The notes under the pieces are model-generated. The model worked only from the letters and a program-made list of their open reading frames with translations, was not told the DNA's origin and did no database searches. Below, in pieces: positions 54,055 through 64,000 of a stretch of DNA of 64,000 nt. A program made the translations under genes and the position numbers. Numbering within the stretch: position 1 is the stretch's first letter; every line of letters starts with the position of its first letter. The stretch comes from Sarcocystis neurona (taxonomy: Eukaryota > Apicomplexa > Conoidasida > Eucoccidiorida > Sarcocystidae): contig KL647299.1 of assembly GCA_000727475.1 (NCBI GenBank), forward strand, positions 1,098,095 to 1,162,094. Direction: 5' to 3'.

Positions 54055-55744
54055 GCCCTGCACTGGTGTTTGCCGTCGCTCCTTTCAGAATCACGAAAAA
54101 TCCACTCCAGCAGTTCGCCGCCACAGACGAGCCGTCTGGGCAAAGACGCGGCATGTCCACACGTCTCCCTGCGGCTCCTCGTGTGAAGACGATGTTTGAC
54201 TACTCACTTGCGCAAGCGTCTTCTGTTCATGCACACAGACGTAACAGACGCATGCAGCAGCAGCAGCAGCACGGCTCCGGATCAAGTCTGTACGTCTGCG
54301 CTCGCTCCGTCGAAGAAGAAGCACACACCTCAAGCTTCTTCGTCATCCACTCATCACAGCCACTCCGCAGCCAGCTTGCCGCTCCCCAAGCTACGGCGGC
54401 AACCGCAACCAGACGCAACGGCAGCGAGCAGCTGCAGCAGCAAGTCGCCTTAGTGGCACGCAGCAGAAGCAGGAGACGCAAGATCTCGTCAGCGGCAACA
54501 GAACGCTGCTGCAGACGCCAAAACCACGTGCGGTCAACGTGGACGCCCGGAGGTACACAAGCCTTGGGGCCGGTGCCTCGTCCAGCAGGTACGAGCCGCG
54601 TCCGTCGGCGGGCTTGGACATCAATGCGTAGAGACGGAATGAATCGTAGATTCAGTATCGACGTGTTATGCGGTGCCCCCTCGTGACTAGCGCAGCCGTT
54701 TTCTAACGGACGGATATACCAATAGAGGAGAAGCAGTTTTGAGAGAACGCCACAGACGAGCAACGGCAGAAAAACTGTCTGAAACGTGGAGAAAGGCGAC
54801 GAGTAGTAACCAGCGTCTTCGCAAACATCCGCCGGCTTCTTCTTCCTTTGTCTGGGATGCAAGGCTTGGGCACTTGTACGAGAGAAGCAGCAGAGCTGCG
54901 ACGGGCCGCAGGACAAGGAGAAGTGAGTCACGTGGAAGAGAAATGTCGGGAGAGCAAAAAACCTCTGTCCCCCCCGTACATAACGCTGGAAACAGGACTC
55001 TACAACAGCCACTGCTGCGCTACGTACGCATATATGGGCCCTGATATATGCAAGCCCGGTGACTCGTTTCACCACGTGACAGTGGGCAGGTGAGGGCGGC
55101 ACCGCGCACTGCTGAGCTACCGACAATCAAAATTACTTCTACGAATATATATATATATATTCATGTTTGGGTATATACGTAGAAGTGTTACTTTAATGTC
55201 CGCGGCAGTCAAAGCAAACCTGGTGTGTACGTACGTACACTGTGTTCGCCGCTGCTTGGGGTGTACGTACACCCCACTTTACAGGGCCGATACTTTCCGT
55301 CCGCTTCCGCGTTAGCGGCGCCGTTCGAAACTCTAGAGGAGATCACAAGAAGAGGGAAAGAAGTCAGCGAACGACCGCTGGGATTGCAGGGGTCTTCGAT
55401 GCCACGGGCGCAAGTAGCAGCGGCAGCCGCTCGAAGCACACAGAGGGCTGCGCAACGACACAAGAGGATAATCCTGTAGTGGCTGGCTAAATGGTGTCCT
55501 TCTGTGTATAGAAGGAAGATCCTCGTTTACTACAGCACTACACTACTGACGAAAGAGTCTCCTTCGAAAGCAGAGGAAACGGAGAGGAGAGGGCTGCTGG
55601 AGACTCTGACACCCCACATCCAGGAGCTGCTGGGATGATGAGTTGTCGCTGCGGCGCTGCTACTGCTGTTGCTGTTCAAAGCGTAAAAATTTTACGGCCA
55701 AAACTGCGCGCGGGTGAGCCCTCCACAATATGAGCTGCGCTCAC
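54055..55744. other. Unresolved stretch upstream of the Nup107-like N-terminal exon
   Basis: Minus-strand open frames exist (54391-54624: MSKPADGRGSYLLDEAPAPR; 55209-55463: ARGIEDPCNPSGRSLTSFPL), but splice phases do not single out any of them. There is a (TA)n tract at 55146-55160. This may be 5' exons or intron of the gene to the left. Confidence 0.35.
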
Positions 55745-55930
55745 CAGCAACGTCTTCAGTACCAGGAGCCCCCGCATGCGCACGGTACAGCGCGGACGAT
55801 CGACAGCAAGGGGGGCACGTGCTGCAGACGGACAGCTTCCCAGCAAGGCAAACGGGAAGCTAGGTATTCTTTCTGTTGGCAAATCACGCAGGTGTAGCAG
55901 CAGGAGCTCTGTTGTCGTCCTAGTCTGCTG
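55745..55930 (-). CDS. Possible upstream exon of the Nup107-like gene
   Basis: A 186-nt frame, phase 0 at both ends, from GCTTTTCAG to GTGAGC. It encodes ELLLLHLRDLPTERIPSFPF and VRMRGLLVLKTLL. It could splice to 53971, or belong to a separate gene. No family is recognised. Confidence 0.4.
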
Positions 55931-56361
55931 CTGAAAAGCGGGCACACGCCGCAGTCGCAGCAGCGGTAGCAGCAGGTAGCAGCAGCAGCAGCTTCACCAG
56001 CACAAGGAAAAGCATCCGGGCTCCGTATGAAGGAGTGCCAGCAGCACTCGAGAGGCAGCACCTACAAGACAAGGACGCAGACGACGCGCTGGGACACAGC
56101 GAGATGGAGATGCTGCTACGAGTAGCACGACGGGGGGCAGCAGCAAAATAGGAAGTACAAGAGGCGGCATAGGTGGACCGGCGACTGCTCCAGCAGACAA
56201 GGCGGCAGCGAGGGCCAGTAGTTCCCAGCTCTCAGCAGTAGCAACCGCATTAACAGAAGCCACACCACCACGAAGGCGCCGACACAGCAACACCTCTGCA
56301 GCAGCAGCAGCAGCTGCCACATAGTAGCGGCGGATTCGTGGGGGACCGAAGAGCACCGAGG

Positions 56362-57111
56362 CTACTGAGCCGCGGCCGCAAAGCCAGCAGCACCCCTTGT
56401 TGGCGGCTGGAGCATGAGTAGCCCACCAGCAGTCGTGCGCGGAGTGCCAGCAGAACAAACGGCTACGTAACCAAGTACAAACGCCGACACTAGCGCGCTG
56501 TAGTATCGGCCAGCGGCATGCCGTTTCCCCACCGGCGGTACACTCCCCTTCTTCGACTGCTGCTGCGTTACTCCTGACGCTGCCGCAGCACCAGCAACAG
56601 CGATAAAACTATGGGGCATGAGCCGCGCCGAAACGAACACGCCACTGCGACTGCTTCGTAACCGTCGTCTACAAGTTATTTCCTCGGTTCTCTCCTGCCT
56701 GCTTTTTTTCCTCAATCCTGGCATGCGGGTGTACAAGTGCCGCCGCCTGCCGCTGGAGTCGCGGCGTTCCCGCATGTACTGAAATTTCCCGACGCAAATT
56801 CGTTTTTCGGCGATACCCGTCGTACTCGGGTGTGCCTCCGCTCTCCTTCCGCAGGAACCTCTTTCTCTCCCTTGCTCACGTCGGCTTTTTTCTTCACTCT
56901 TCAATTCCTCCGCAGTCCCGTGGCACAGGCGACGCCGTGCTGTGACAATTGGCTTTCTGGCACCGGAGTGTCTGTCTAATTTGATTCCCCCTTTGCGCGC
57001 CGGCCTGACCGCGCTTTGCAGAGACCTACTTCGCGTGAATTTGTTGCATCCTGTATTTCTCTCTTCCTGTCGACCAGCGTCTGCTCTCTTCCAGCACTGC
57101 ATTCCCGCCAA
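56362..57111 (-). CDS. Uncharacterised 249-codon open frame
   Basis: A continuous frame from ATG at 57111 that does not depend on CAG triplets. The first two thirds are strongly basic (RERGSCGRRAEAHPSTTG, RKKSRQERTEEITCRRRLRS). Near the end there is a hydrophobic stretch (YYSALVSAFVLGYVAVCSAG) that could span a membrane. No family is recognised. It lies in the spacer between divergently transcribed genes and may be chance. Confidence 0.25.
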   Translation of the reverse strand: MAGMQCWKRADAGRQEERNTGCNKFTRSRSLQSAVRPARKGGIKLDRHSGARKPIVTARRRLCHGTAEELKSEEKSRREQGRERGSCGRRAEAHPSTTGIAEKRICVGKFQYMRERRDSSGRRRHLYTRMPGLRKKSRQERTEEITCRRRLRSSRSGVFVSARLMPHSFIAVAGAAAASGVTQQQSKKGSVPPVGKRHAAGRYYSALVSAFVLGYVAVCSAGTPRTTAGGLLMLQPPTRGAAGFAAAAQ

Positions 57112-57647
57112 CTGCGCCTCTCGCGACGTGGGGGCTTACGTCGCACTGTTTGCAAATGTAGGTAAGTGTACCGTAAGTCGTGCAGTTTAAGTAAACCGTC
57201 TACTGTTGGCATGTACATGTGCCTCGTGTGTCTTGAGTTGACGCAGTCTCTGTTGCTGGACAAGCGTGGTGCAGACGCTCTTCGACTCCGCCGTCTCCCG
57301 TCCTGGTGACGCAAGACGTTCGTTACTGCATAACTTTGCACATTATAGCTCTCAGGCCGTCGGAACAGCAGCGCACTTAGCACGAAGCAGAGGAATTACG
57401 GAAGAGCCGGCTGTCCTCTTGTGCGCCTTCAACACCCACATCGCGTCCGCTTCAAAATTAAAATACGTGCGTCCATTTTCTGCACGTTGTGTCTAGAGAG
57501 GAGGGCCATTTTCTGCTTCTATGCAAGAGCTCGTCGTTCCATATTGACGGAACGGTAGAAGAGAAGCTGTCACGGACCCTCGCTTTGAGTTTGCCTGACG
57601 TCGTCACCCCGCGTAACTCGGCATCGTTGCGGAAAAGTCAACAAAAG
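57112..57647 (+). promoter_or_regulatory. Upstream region / probable 5' UTR of eIF3g
   Basis: Sequence between the divergent genes and the eIF3g start. It contains a GTAAGT donor-like site at 57161-57166, which could end a 5' non-coding exon. An in-frame continuation upstream of the ATG has no supporting similarity. The position suggests promoter and leader, but no defined element is recognised. Confidence 0.35.
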
Positions 57648-57669
57648 ATGGCGACCGCGTCGAGCACAG
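57648..57669 (+). CDS. EIF3G: eIF3g exon 1 (22 nt, start codon)
   Basis: ATG GCG ACC GCG TCG AGC ACA G, then the donor GTGAGG. It encodes MATASST plus one base. Joined to exon 2 it gives MATASSTERKWADFE, a plausible acetylated N-terminus. Such a short exon is easily missed. Confidence 0.75.
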
Positions 57670-60600
57670 GTGAGGCGCAAAAAGGTCTCTGTTCTCCACT
57701 TCCTTTCCTGTTTTCCCCACCGACGTGCGAGTTCGCGCTCAAGACGCTGCCCCGAATCGTCTGCTGCGAAACATCGACGTCCCTCTGCGTCAGAGAAGTG
57801 CTGAACGTGTGAAAGGGGGATGACGCCTGTTGTGGAGTCTCGCAAGTTGGACTGCGTATACATGTATATGAGTGTTTTCGAACATACGTGTGTGCACATG
57901 TTGGAGCATACCCAGATATATATATATATCTACGTATCTGTACTGGGACGTGTATACGTATGAATACGTATGTGCCTGTGTGTACGTCGGACCTGTGTAC
58001 ATGCGTGGGTACATGTGTGTGCGTGTGACAGGCAGCTCTGCGCAGCCCGTACGGGGTGCAACCGGGTGGCGCAGACCTGCTTGTCTGCGAGCAGGTTTTT
58101 AGTACCAGCCGAGTTTCCTGTTGCTGCTATCCGTACGCACATGGACGGGTGTTTATTCGGCCCTGGTTTCTAATCAAAGAGATCGCTGGGTAATGTTTGT
58201 ATTGTGTGGAGTGGTCTTACTTCTGGAGGTTCGGTCTCTCCTCGCCAGCGCGTCAAGGGACTGTAGTCGCTACACAGATAGTCCAGTAGGCACGTGTTCG
58301 AACGTTCATACGGATATGTATGTATGCGTATACCGAGGGAGCAAAGGACATGTAGTGGCCACAGAGGTACTTCACTAGGCACGTGTTCAAACGTTTATAT
58401 GCAGAGAGAATATAACTATGTGTATGTATGCGTGTGCGCCGCTTACATCTCGCCCCTGGGGGCGTGGTCTTACATACTGAAATAGACCGATATATACGTA
58501 CGTGTGTGAACGCACGTATATATGTATATACGTATGTGTGCATATATCTGCACGTGTGTATAGACGTGTGTACGTGCATTTGTATGTAACATCCGGAATG
58601 GCGCCATTCGTAAGGGGACGACTACTATCCGGCATTCGTGTCCTGGGGACACTTTTCTAGGACACTCCTTCCGGTGTGTGTGCTGCCGCGTCGACTGCTG
58701 CGGCTGTCTTGCGTACACTGAGGCTCTCCCTGCCGCTCGGGTTCCGACCTCGTCAGTGCGTCGCTGCTGTGGCTGCTGCGTCCTCCGCAGCCGCCATGTC
58801 TTCCGCGAGTTTGCGCGCTAATTTATGCGTCATTGTTGCAGCTGTTGTCACCCTGTGTGTTTTGGTCTCTGGTGCTCCTGTCTGCCACCGCTGCTGCGAT
58901 CGCCCTCACGTCTGCGTGTTTGCCGCTGCTGACTGCTGCCGCTCTTCGGTCGCGCGGGTGCGCGGCTTTTTCCACGCTGCTGGTGCTGCAGACGCACGCG
59001 AGGGCAGTGTCGTTATGTATGCAAATCATCACGGCGATGTGCTGCAACAGCGGCTGCTCAGCTCCCCATGGCGAGTGGACGCGGGGGTGTCTGTTTTCTG
59101 TCTACGTTACTCTCGGCTTTGAATGTGTGAAGTCTACTCATGTGTGCCAACGTGCTTGTCTGTCCAGAGAGAGACACTGAAAATCTTTACACACATATCT
59201 GTGTTTATGTGCGCATGCCCACGTAGAGCCGTGTTGCGTATTGCTCTTTATATGTGTATTTAACTGTATACAGATGTGAGGTGGTACGTGCTGTCACCGG
59301 CTGTCTTGGACGCGGTTCTCCTTCACCCGCAGAATTCTGGGCTCGAACCGTTTTGCTGTCTGCATTTTCATCAGGGCTGCTGCTGCGGCGCTATCGTCTG
59401 CTGCAGGTGCTGCGCGGCTGTGTGACGTAGAAGGACGGCGTGTAGTATTAGTCCACGTCACAACTCTTGCATTTTGCTGCACGCCGCACGACCCTGGTGC
59501 ATTTGCTGCTGCTTGGGTCGCCGGACTGGTGTTCCTGCAGCTGCAAATGCTGCTGCGTCGTCTTCTGTTGCTCTTCCCTCTCCTCGTGTGCAGCTGCCTT
59601 TTCCCTGCTGTGCGAATCCTTCTCCAACGCTTGCTCCACTTGTACGTGGTGGACTGTTCGTGCTGCTGGGGTCCCAGCGCGGCGAAGGCCAGCGCTGCTG
59701 CTGCGGCGACTCCTTTTCTTGGTCCTGGAGTGGCCGAGTGTGTGCGTGTAAGTGTGTGTATGTGCGCACTGTTGCTGTTTTTGAATCCCGCGTCGTGATT
59801 CGGCTGCGGTTGATAAGAGAGCACCTAGTGCCGCGTCGGATGCTGCGCTGCTGCCGGCTGGAAGCGGGTAACCTACTGCCGTGTGGTGGCGGCGGCGACA
59901 GCGCTGCGGCGGAAGCTTCTCCTACTTCAGACTGCAGTGCGGCTCCGCCAGATAGTGGCAGGCCGCTCCTAGCGATTATTCGTGGTACAGGAGGTTGCTG
60001 GGAGTGCTTGGGTACGCTGTGCCGCTACGGCGTGCGTCCGTCCTGCCGTCGTCATCAGCGTGTGCTACAAAATAGGCGCGCTGTTATTGTCACCTGCTGC
60101 TGTTGTGTTTGTACACGCACGAATGCTGCTGCTGCTGCAGAGCGGAAGTGGGCTGATTTTGAGCTGGAGGATGACTACGAGTTGGGGGACTTGGTGAACA
60201 CGTCTAGTGGCTTTGAAACGAAGCCCGATGAAGACGGCATCAAGACGGTGACAAGTTACACACAGACGCTACGAGGAGAAACTTTAAAGGTAAGGGTTGT
60301 GCTTTTCTCTCTCCTGTTACTGTTCCACTGCTGCGAATAAAACAGGCGAGAATCTTCAACTGCACCTGCGTAATTGTAGACACCGTCGCATGAATCAGCC
60401 CTCCCCGCGCGCCAGCTGTGTGCACACTGCTTCGCCGTCCGGTGTAGGTACAGCAGAATTCCGTAGTCGAAGTGCGCCGTGTGTGGTCGGCGCGTTGCCA
60501 GCAGCGAGAACTCCGCGCTCAACATTAACGGAGAGGTCTGCAGCTGTGCCAGCAGAAGGAGAAGAAAGCCAAAAGAATTTGCGTGACCGATGTAGCTACA

Positions 60601-63600
60601 TCGGTCCAACACACATAGGCAGGAGACGGCTGCCCGTCCTGGACGTGGACGCATTTCGTCGTCGTCTTCGTGTACAGTGCTGTAGCTGCACAGGAGTGAG
60701 TTTTTCTGTCTCTAGCATAAGTAACAGTCTTCTTCGCGACGCGCGCCGAGAGCAGCTTCTTGCAGATACATTCACTGAGCCATCAGGAGCATTCGAAGAA
60801 AGTGCTCGGCTGCTTGGGGAGCTTCGGGCAGAACGTGTGGGTAGCCGAGTGGGACAGTGGGAGGAAGTGCAACTACGGCTACGCTTCGGTGGAGGGTTGG
60901 TGGCCTTCTCACAAGCGTGGATTGCTTCGTACGTGCCTGGCACGGGTAATCTTGCGTGTACTACTACTTCTCGTCTTATACGTGGGTGCTGTGCTTTTCT
61001 TGTATTTTGTTGCCCCGTTCGTCTTTCTCCGATGCACGCTGAAAGTGCGGCTGCACCAGTCCTGCTGAAGGGGGTGCCGCGGTACTGCTGGAGGACCCGT
61101 AGGTGGCACGAGACTCGTGGAGCACATCTGGAACCCCGGCGCTTTTTTGTCTTCGGCGTGTCGCGTTGCTCGCATGCGTGTGCGTCCACAGGAGTATGTG
61201 CGTGTGTGTGTGTGGCCGAAGTGAGGTCTGCTTGTGGGCTCGTTTTCCTATCAGTGATCCTGTGGCTGTCGTTCTGCGTGCCCTCGCTTCCGCGCGAGTC
61301 AGAAAAGTTCACTTTTTTGGCAGAAGACGAAAGGTGGCCACAGGGCGGGGAGAAAAGGGTTCAGGCTTCGCCGCAGCAAATAAGAATAGTGGCGTTGGTG
61401 GAGAATGTGTTCACCAGCTTTGTCCTGCTGGTGCGTGCACCTCGTGTCACGTGGAACTGGGTGGAAAATAGCTTGCGAGAAGGGTTTCCTGAAGTGATAG
61501 CAGCCGTACGGACTGCTCCACCGATTTTTGACAGTTGTGTGTATCTCTGTGGGCATACCACGGGGTGAAATGCAGCTTTAGTTACCGTCAGGAGGATGAT
61601 TAGACAGGGCAGTGGGCATGCGTCGATCATTTTCTTACGGGTGTTCCTGCGAGTTTTTGGAGTCGTTCTGTCGCTCTTCATTGAGACGGGGGACATGCTG
61701 CATCGTGAATACCAGGTGTCGCATCGTGTGTAAATCCCGCCGTGCACAGAGGTCGTTTTATGGGGAACTGTTGTGTCTGCTGCTGCTGGAGAGGAAGGGG
61801 AGACCTCTGCGGCCGCTGACACGGGTTGAGCTCCAAAAGGAGCTGTGGTGGGGTGGCGCTACTGCACGACGCGGGGTCGGTGCTACCGGAGAGAGCGCCT
61901 GCAGCTGCCGCTGCCGCACAAGTATTGCTGCTGCAGGTGGTGGGGTCGTCTCTTCCGCTGGCACAGATGCGTGCGCTGCTGCGACACAGGGTTTGTCGCC
62001 TGTGCCGCCGATAAATATGTGCGCATGCTGCTGTGTTGCTGCTGCTGTGGGTGTGTCTTGCTGCAGGTCACGAAGAGAATCAAGGTGACGAAGAAGTGTC
62101 AGAGAATCAACACCGAGGTGTACCATCGCCGAGAACACATGGGCCATTTTGGACTCGATGCGCCCGATGCAGATCCGACACAGAAGGCGTCGACGCTGCG
62201 GTGCGTTGCTCTTCCCCTGCTGTGACCTAAAACTAGACTACAGTTTCAAGTGTGTTCTACTTCCCACAGAAGACAGAGCATAGCTCTTGCAAGCGACGCA
62301 TTATCTCCGCTTTTCGTCCGATTCAAAAGTGCTTTTGTCCCGGTTTATCACCGTGTCGTGTGTTTGTCTATGTACTGGGTGAGAAGGTTGCGTGGACTCA
62401 GGTTTCACGCAGAAAGGCAACGTGCTCGCCTTTCAAGTCTCCTCCGAGCCCGTGCTTTTCGATCGATCACACGAACTTCAAACAACAGCTGACGAATCTG
62501 TCTACGTACGTAGGGGAATGCTTCTTCTGTCTACAAAGAAATGCGTCTAATGCGTCTCGGAAGCTGCGTCCCATCTATCTGTCTATATATATATATATGT
62601 ATACAACAGCTGTATGTGGGGGTGTGTGTGTGTGTGTGTGCGTCTGTCTGTGTGTGTATCTGAAACGTATATGCGGGGCAGAAACTCAAATAGCACCAGG
62701 AGCGGCACAGCACAGAGTCTGCATGGAGAGAGTGGCGCGCGGCACTTGTAGATAGTACTGCTCTCTGTGGAATAGTAGCCGTACAGCTAGACAAAGACCC
62801 AGAGAAAGAGATAGACAGAAGCACAGGGAGGGAGTTACGGTAGGGAGAGTGAGGCACAAACACAAATACTGGATCATGTGTATGTCTCGCAGCCGTAGTG
62901 ACTAACTGGATGTACACAGTGATGATGAGGATGTGTTGGTCTGCGTAGGAAAGACTGCCATATTCCAGCCCACCGTGAAATGGCTATTCGGCTGCTGCGC
63001 GGAGAGGGCTGTTGACGTGAACGTGCTGGGGTGTTATAGGTAGACAGTAGAGGAGGTTGTTGGCACCAGAGACTCAGAAACTCTGGTTTGGTCGTGGGGA
63101 AATGTTATAACTCTCTGAATTCCATTGTTGCTAATAATGAGTCAGCGACTTGAGAACTGTGTGATTCAGCAGTTCAGTTTTTTCGTTTTCTTTCGTTCGG
63201 GTTGTCATGGGCACGGGGGGCGCATCTGCGAGTGACACGTTTGTAGTGGACCGTAGGAGTGAGCTAACGTCGATGGCAGCTGCTCGAGTATAGTGTCGAC
63301 CGCAGCTGCTAGTGTGCGAGTTTAGGAAGTGTGTACGTGGTTGGTGAAGGATGTATTCTCAGCGGTGGTTTCCTGAGGCCGAAGCGACGTGGCATCTGTA
63401 CACCGCGTGCACGCGCTTGAAGCAGCAAAGTAGAAGTAAGAGGACTTCTACGTCTGTAAAGAAATTAGGTAACGTCAGAAACTCGGTAAGTGCAGTAGAA
63501 GGTGCGAGGAGGCAAGGGCGGTAGAGAGCGAATCGTCAGAGAGGAGAAGGATGTGAAGACGTATTTTGGCGCTGTGCGGTGATGCTTGTCTGGATCAACC

Positions 63601-63797
63601 ACCTAGCAGATCGATTCGCTGACGACTGCGCGAAGGACGGGGATATGTCAGAGAGTCGTTCTTTCAACTGCACCTCTTCTTGGTGACCACCTGTTGGTTT
63701 TCTCAGGTCGCATGACGAAATTGTTATCGAGGTGTCTCGGAACAACAAACAACGCGAATTCCGGGAAGAAGAGGAGGAAGACGACTTTTACATGGCG
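57648..63797 (+). CDS. EIF3G: Eukaryotic translation initiation factor 3 subunit g (5' part, continues past right edge)
   Basis: eIF3g is a subunit of the eIF3 complex in the cytoplasm, binding eIF3b/i and promoting ribosome scanning. Four exons join in phase: 57648-57669, 60141-60289, 62067-62200 and 63707-63797. They encode 132 residues: MATASSTERKWADFELEDDY, GIKTVTSYTQTLRGETLK, TKRIKVTKKCQRINTEVYHR and SHDEIVIEVSRNNKQREF with an acidic EEEEEDD tail. The match is to the family N-terminus, whose core is (N)GIKTVTEYKxxxxGKKxKxxRxxR followed by ARRKxWxKFG. The zinc knuckle and C-terminal RRM must lie outside the window. The start was chosen because it is the only ATG whose donor joins exon 2 in phase with the family N-terminus. 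Intron lengths are 2471, 1777 and 1506 bp. Confidence 0.9.
57670..60140 (+). other. eIF3g intron 1
   Basis: A 2.5-kb intron rich in TACGTA/TGTGTG tracts at 57860-58620 and in CTG triplets at 58690-59720. The CTG part reads open over long distances on both strands. I see no independent gene in it. Confidence 0.7.
58260..58440 (+). repeat. Imperfect tandem duplication of about 88-90 bp in eIF3g intron 1
   Basis: Two adjacent units share TAGGCACGTGTTC(G/A)AACGTT and a TATGTATGCGT block at matching distances (58289-58331 and 58377-58431). The preceding sequence (GTAGTCGCTACACAGA / GTAGTGGCCACAGAGG) is also alike. The second unit is diverged. Confidence 0.7.
60141..60289 (+). CDS. EIF3G: eIF3g exon 2 (core N-terminal motif)
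   Basis: A 149-nt exon between CTGCTGCTGCAG and GTAAGG. It encodes RKWADFELEDDYELGDLVNT, FETKPDEDGIKTVTSYTQTL and RGETLK, the family's (I)KTVTEY core. Confidence 0.93.
60290..62066 (+). other. eIF3g intron 2
   Basis: A 1.8-kb intron between GTAAGG and TGCAG. A long plus frame (60297-61568) is open, but it has no recognisable family and cannot be joined to the flanking exons without interrupting the eIF3g motif, so I treat it as intronic. Confidence 0.7.
62067..62200 (+). CDS. EIF3G: eIF3g exon 3
   Basis: A 134-nt exon after CTTGCTGCAG encoding VTKRIKVTKKCQRINTEVYH and RREHMGHFGLDAPDADPTQK. It continues the basic strand and the RKxWxKFG-like block of eIF3g. It ends in phase 2 at GTGCGT. Confidence 0.92.
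62201..63706 (+). other. eIF3g intron 3
   Basis: A 1.5-kb intron between GTGCGT and CTCAG with (TA)n at 62585-62600 and (GT)n at 62620-62660. It has fewer triplets than introns 1 and 2. No gene was seen. Confidence 0.7.
63707..63797 (+). CDS. EIF3G: eIF3g exon 4
   Basis: A 91-nt exon between TTTTCTCAG and GTAGGC encoding SHDEIVIEVSRNNKQREFRE and an acidic run ending DDFYMA. It matches the segment before the zinc knuckle in eIF3g (EExxxxxxx acidic, then GxxxVxCRxC). Phase 1 out; the gene continues to the right. Confidence 0.88.
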
Positions 63798-64000
63798 GTA
63801 GGCTTCCGTATTTTTCCGGTACTGGCAGGTGACTGCCCGTACAGGGGGATCTAGAGAGACAAATTCTTTTTTCCCACTTGTGTACTACTATGTACAGTAA
63901 GTACGGGTCTCTTGCCCGCCTGTGCCGTTCGATCTTGCGTCTGTGTGTGTGTGTGTGTGTACGTCTAGATTCTTCAGCAGAGACGTGGCTGCTGGGATCC

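Noticed and set aside
60297..61568. 423-codon plus-strand frame between eIF3g exons
   Set aside because: It begins within the donor of eIF3g exon 2, has no family similarity and would break the conserved KVTKRIKV junction made by exons 2 and 3.

Overview
The window looks like nuclear DNA of a coccidian apicomplexan, most likely an Eimeria species. It is GC-balanced and full of CAG/CTG triplet tracts that run through exons and introns alike. Introns are numerous, and many carry long alternating (TA)n, TACGTA and GTGTATAC stretches. Coding exons are short islands in long introns, joined by ordinary GT..AG splice sites. A scrambled piece of AT-rich mitochondrial DNA with coccidian-type cytochrome b adds support. 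The genus is an inference; the phylum is well supported. Because CAG/CTG tracts read open in several frames (Q, S, A; or L, C, A on the other strand), most long open frames here are not genes. I accepted exons only where splice sites, reading phase and protein similarity agreed.

Layout, left to right. (1) 144-19873, minus strand: the splicing factor CDC5L/Cef1, almost complete, spread over about 19.7 kb in at least 17 exons. Its last exon or exons lie beyond the left edge. A 30-bp minisatellite sits in its second intron. (2) 19987-20760: CAG-rich sequence, possibly the terminal exon of the upstream gene. (3) 20760-27490: a triplet-poor block with no gene I can support. (4) 27715-35210, minus strand: seven phase-consistent exons, plus one frameshifted region, of a large protein I cannot name. 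It is probably an alpha-helical scaffold. (5) 35954-37483: a nuclear copy of mitochondrial DNA (NUMT) made of shuffled cytochrome b pieces and a large-subunit rRNA fragment. (6) 37797-53971, minus strand: a chain of nine exons of a protein resembling the nucleoporin Nup107/Nup84, inflated by Q/A/S-rich insertions, with possible further 5' exons up to 55930. (7) 57648-63797, plus strand: the 5' part of translation initiation factor eIF3 subunit g, starting with a 22-nt first exon and continuing past the right edge.

The recognised genes are core eukaryotic functions: pre-mRNA splicing (Prp19/NTC complex), the nuclear pore scaffold and translation initiation. They do not form a pathway or an operon-like unit. 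The eIF3g gene is transcribed divergently from the minus-strand genes to its left, so any shared promoter region would lie between about 56.0 and 57.6 kb. I found no mobile-element protein, CRISPR array or tRNA gene. The most unusual structures are the rearranged NUMT, which lies between two phase-compatible exons, the intronic 30-bp minisatellite and an apparent one-base frameshift at a run of eight Cs.
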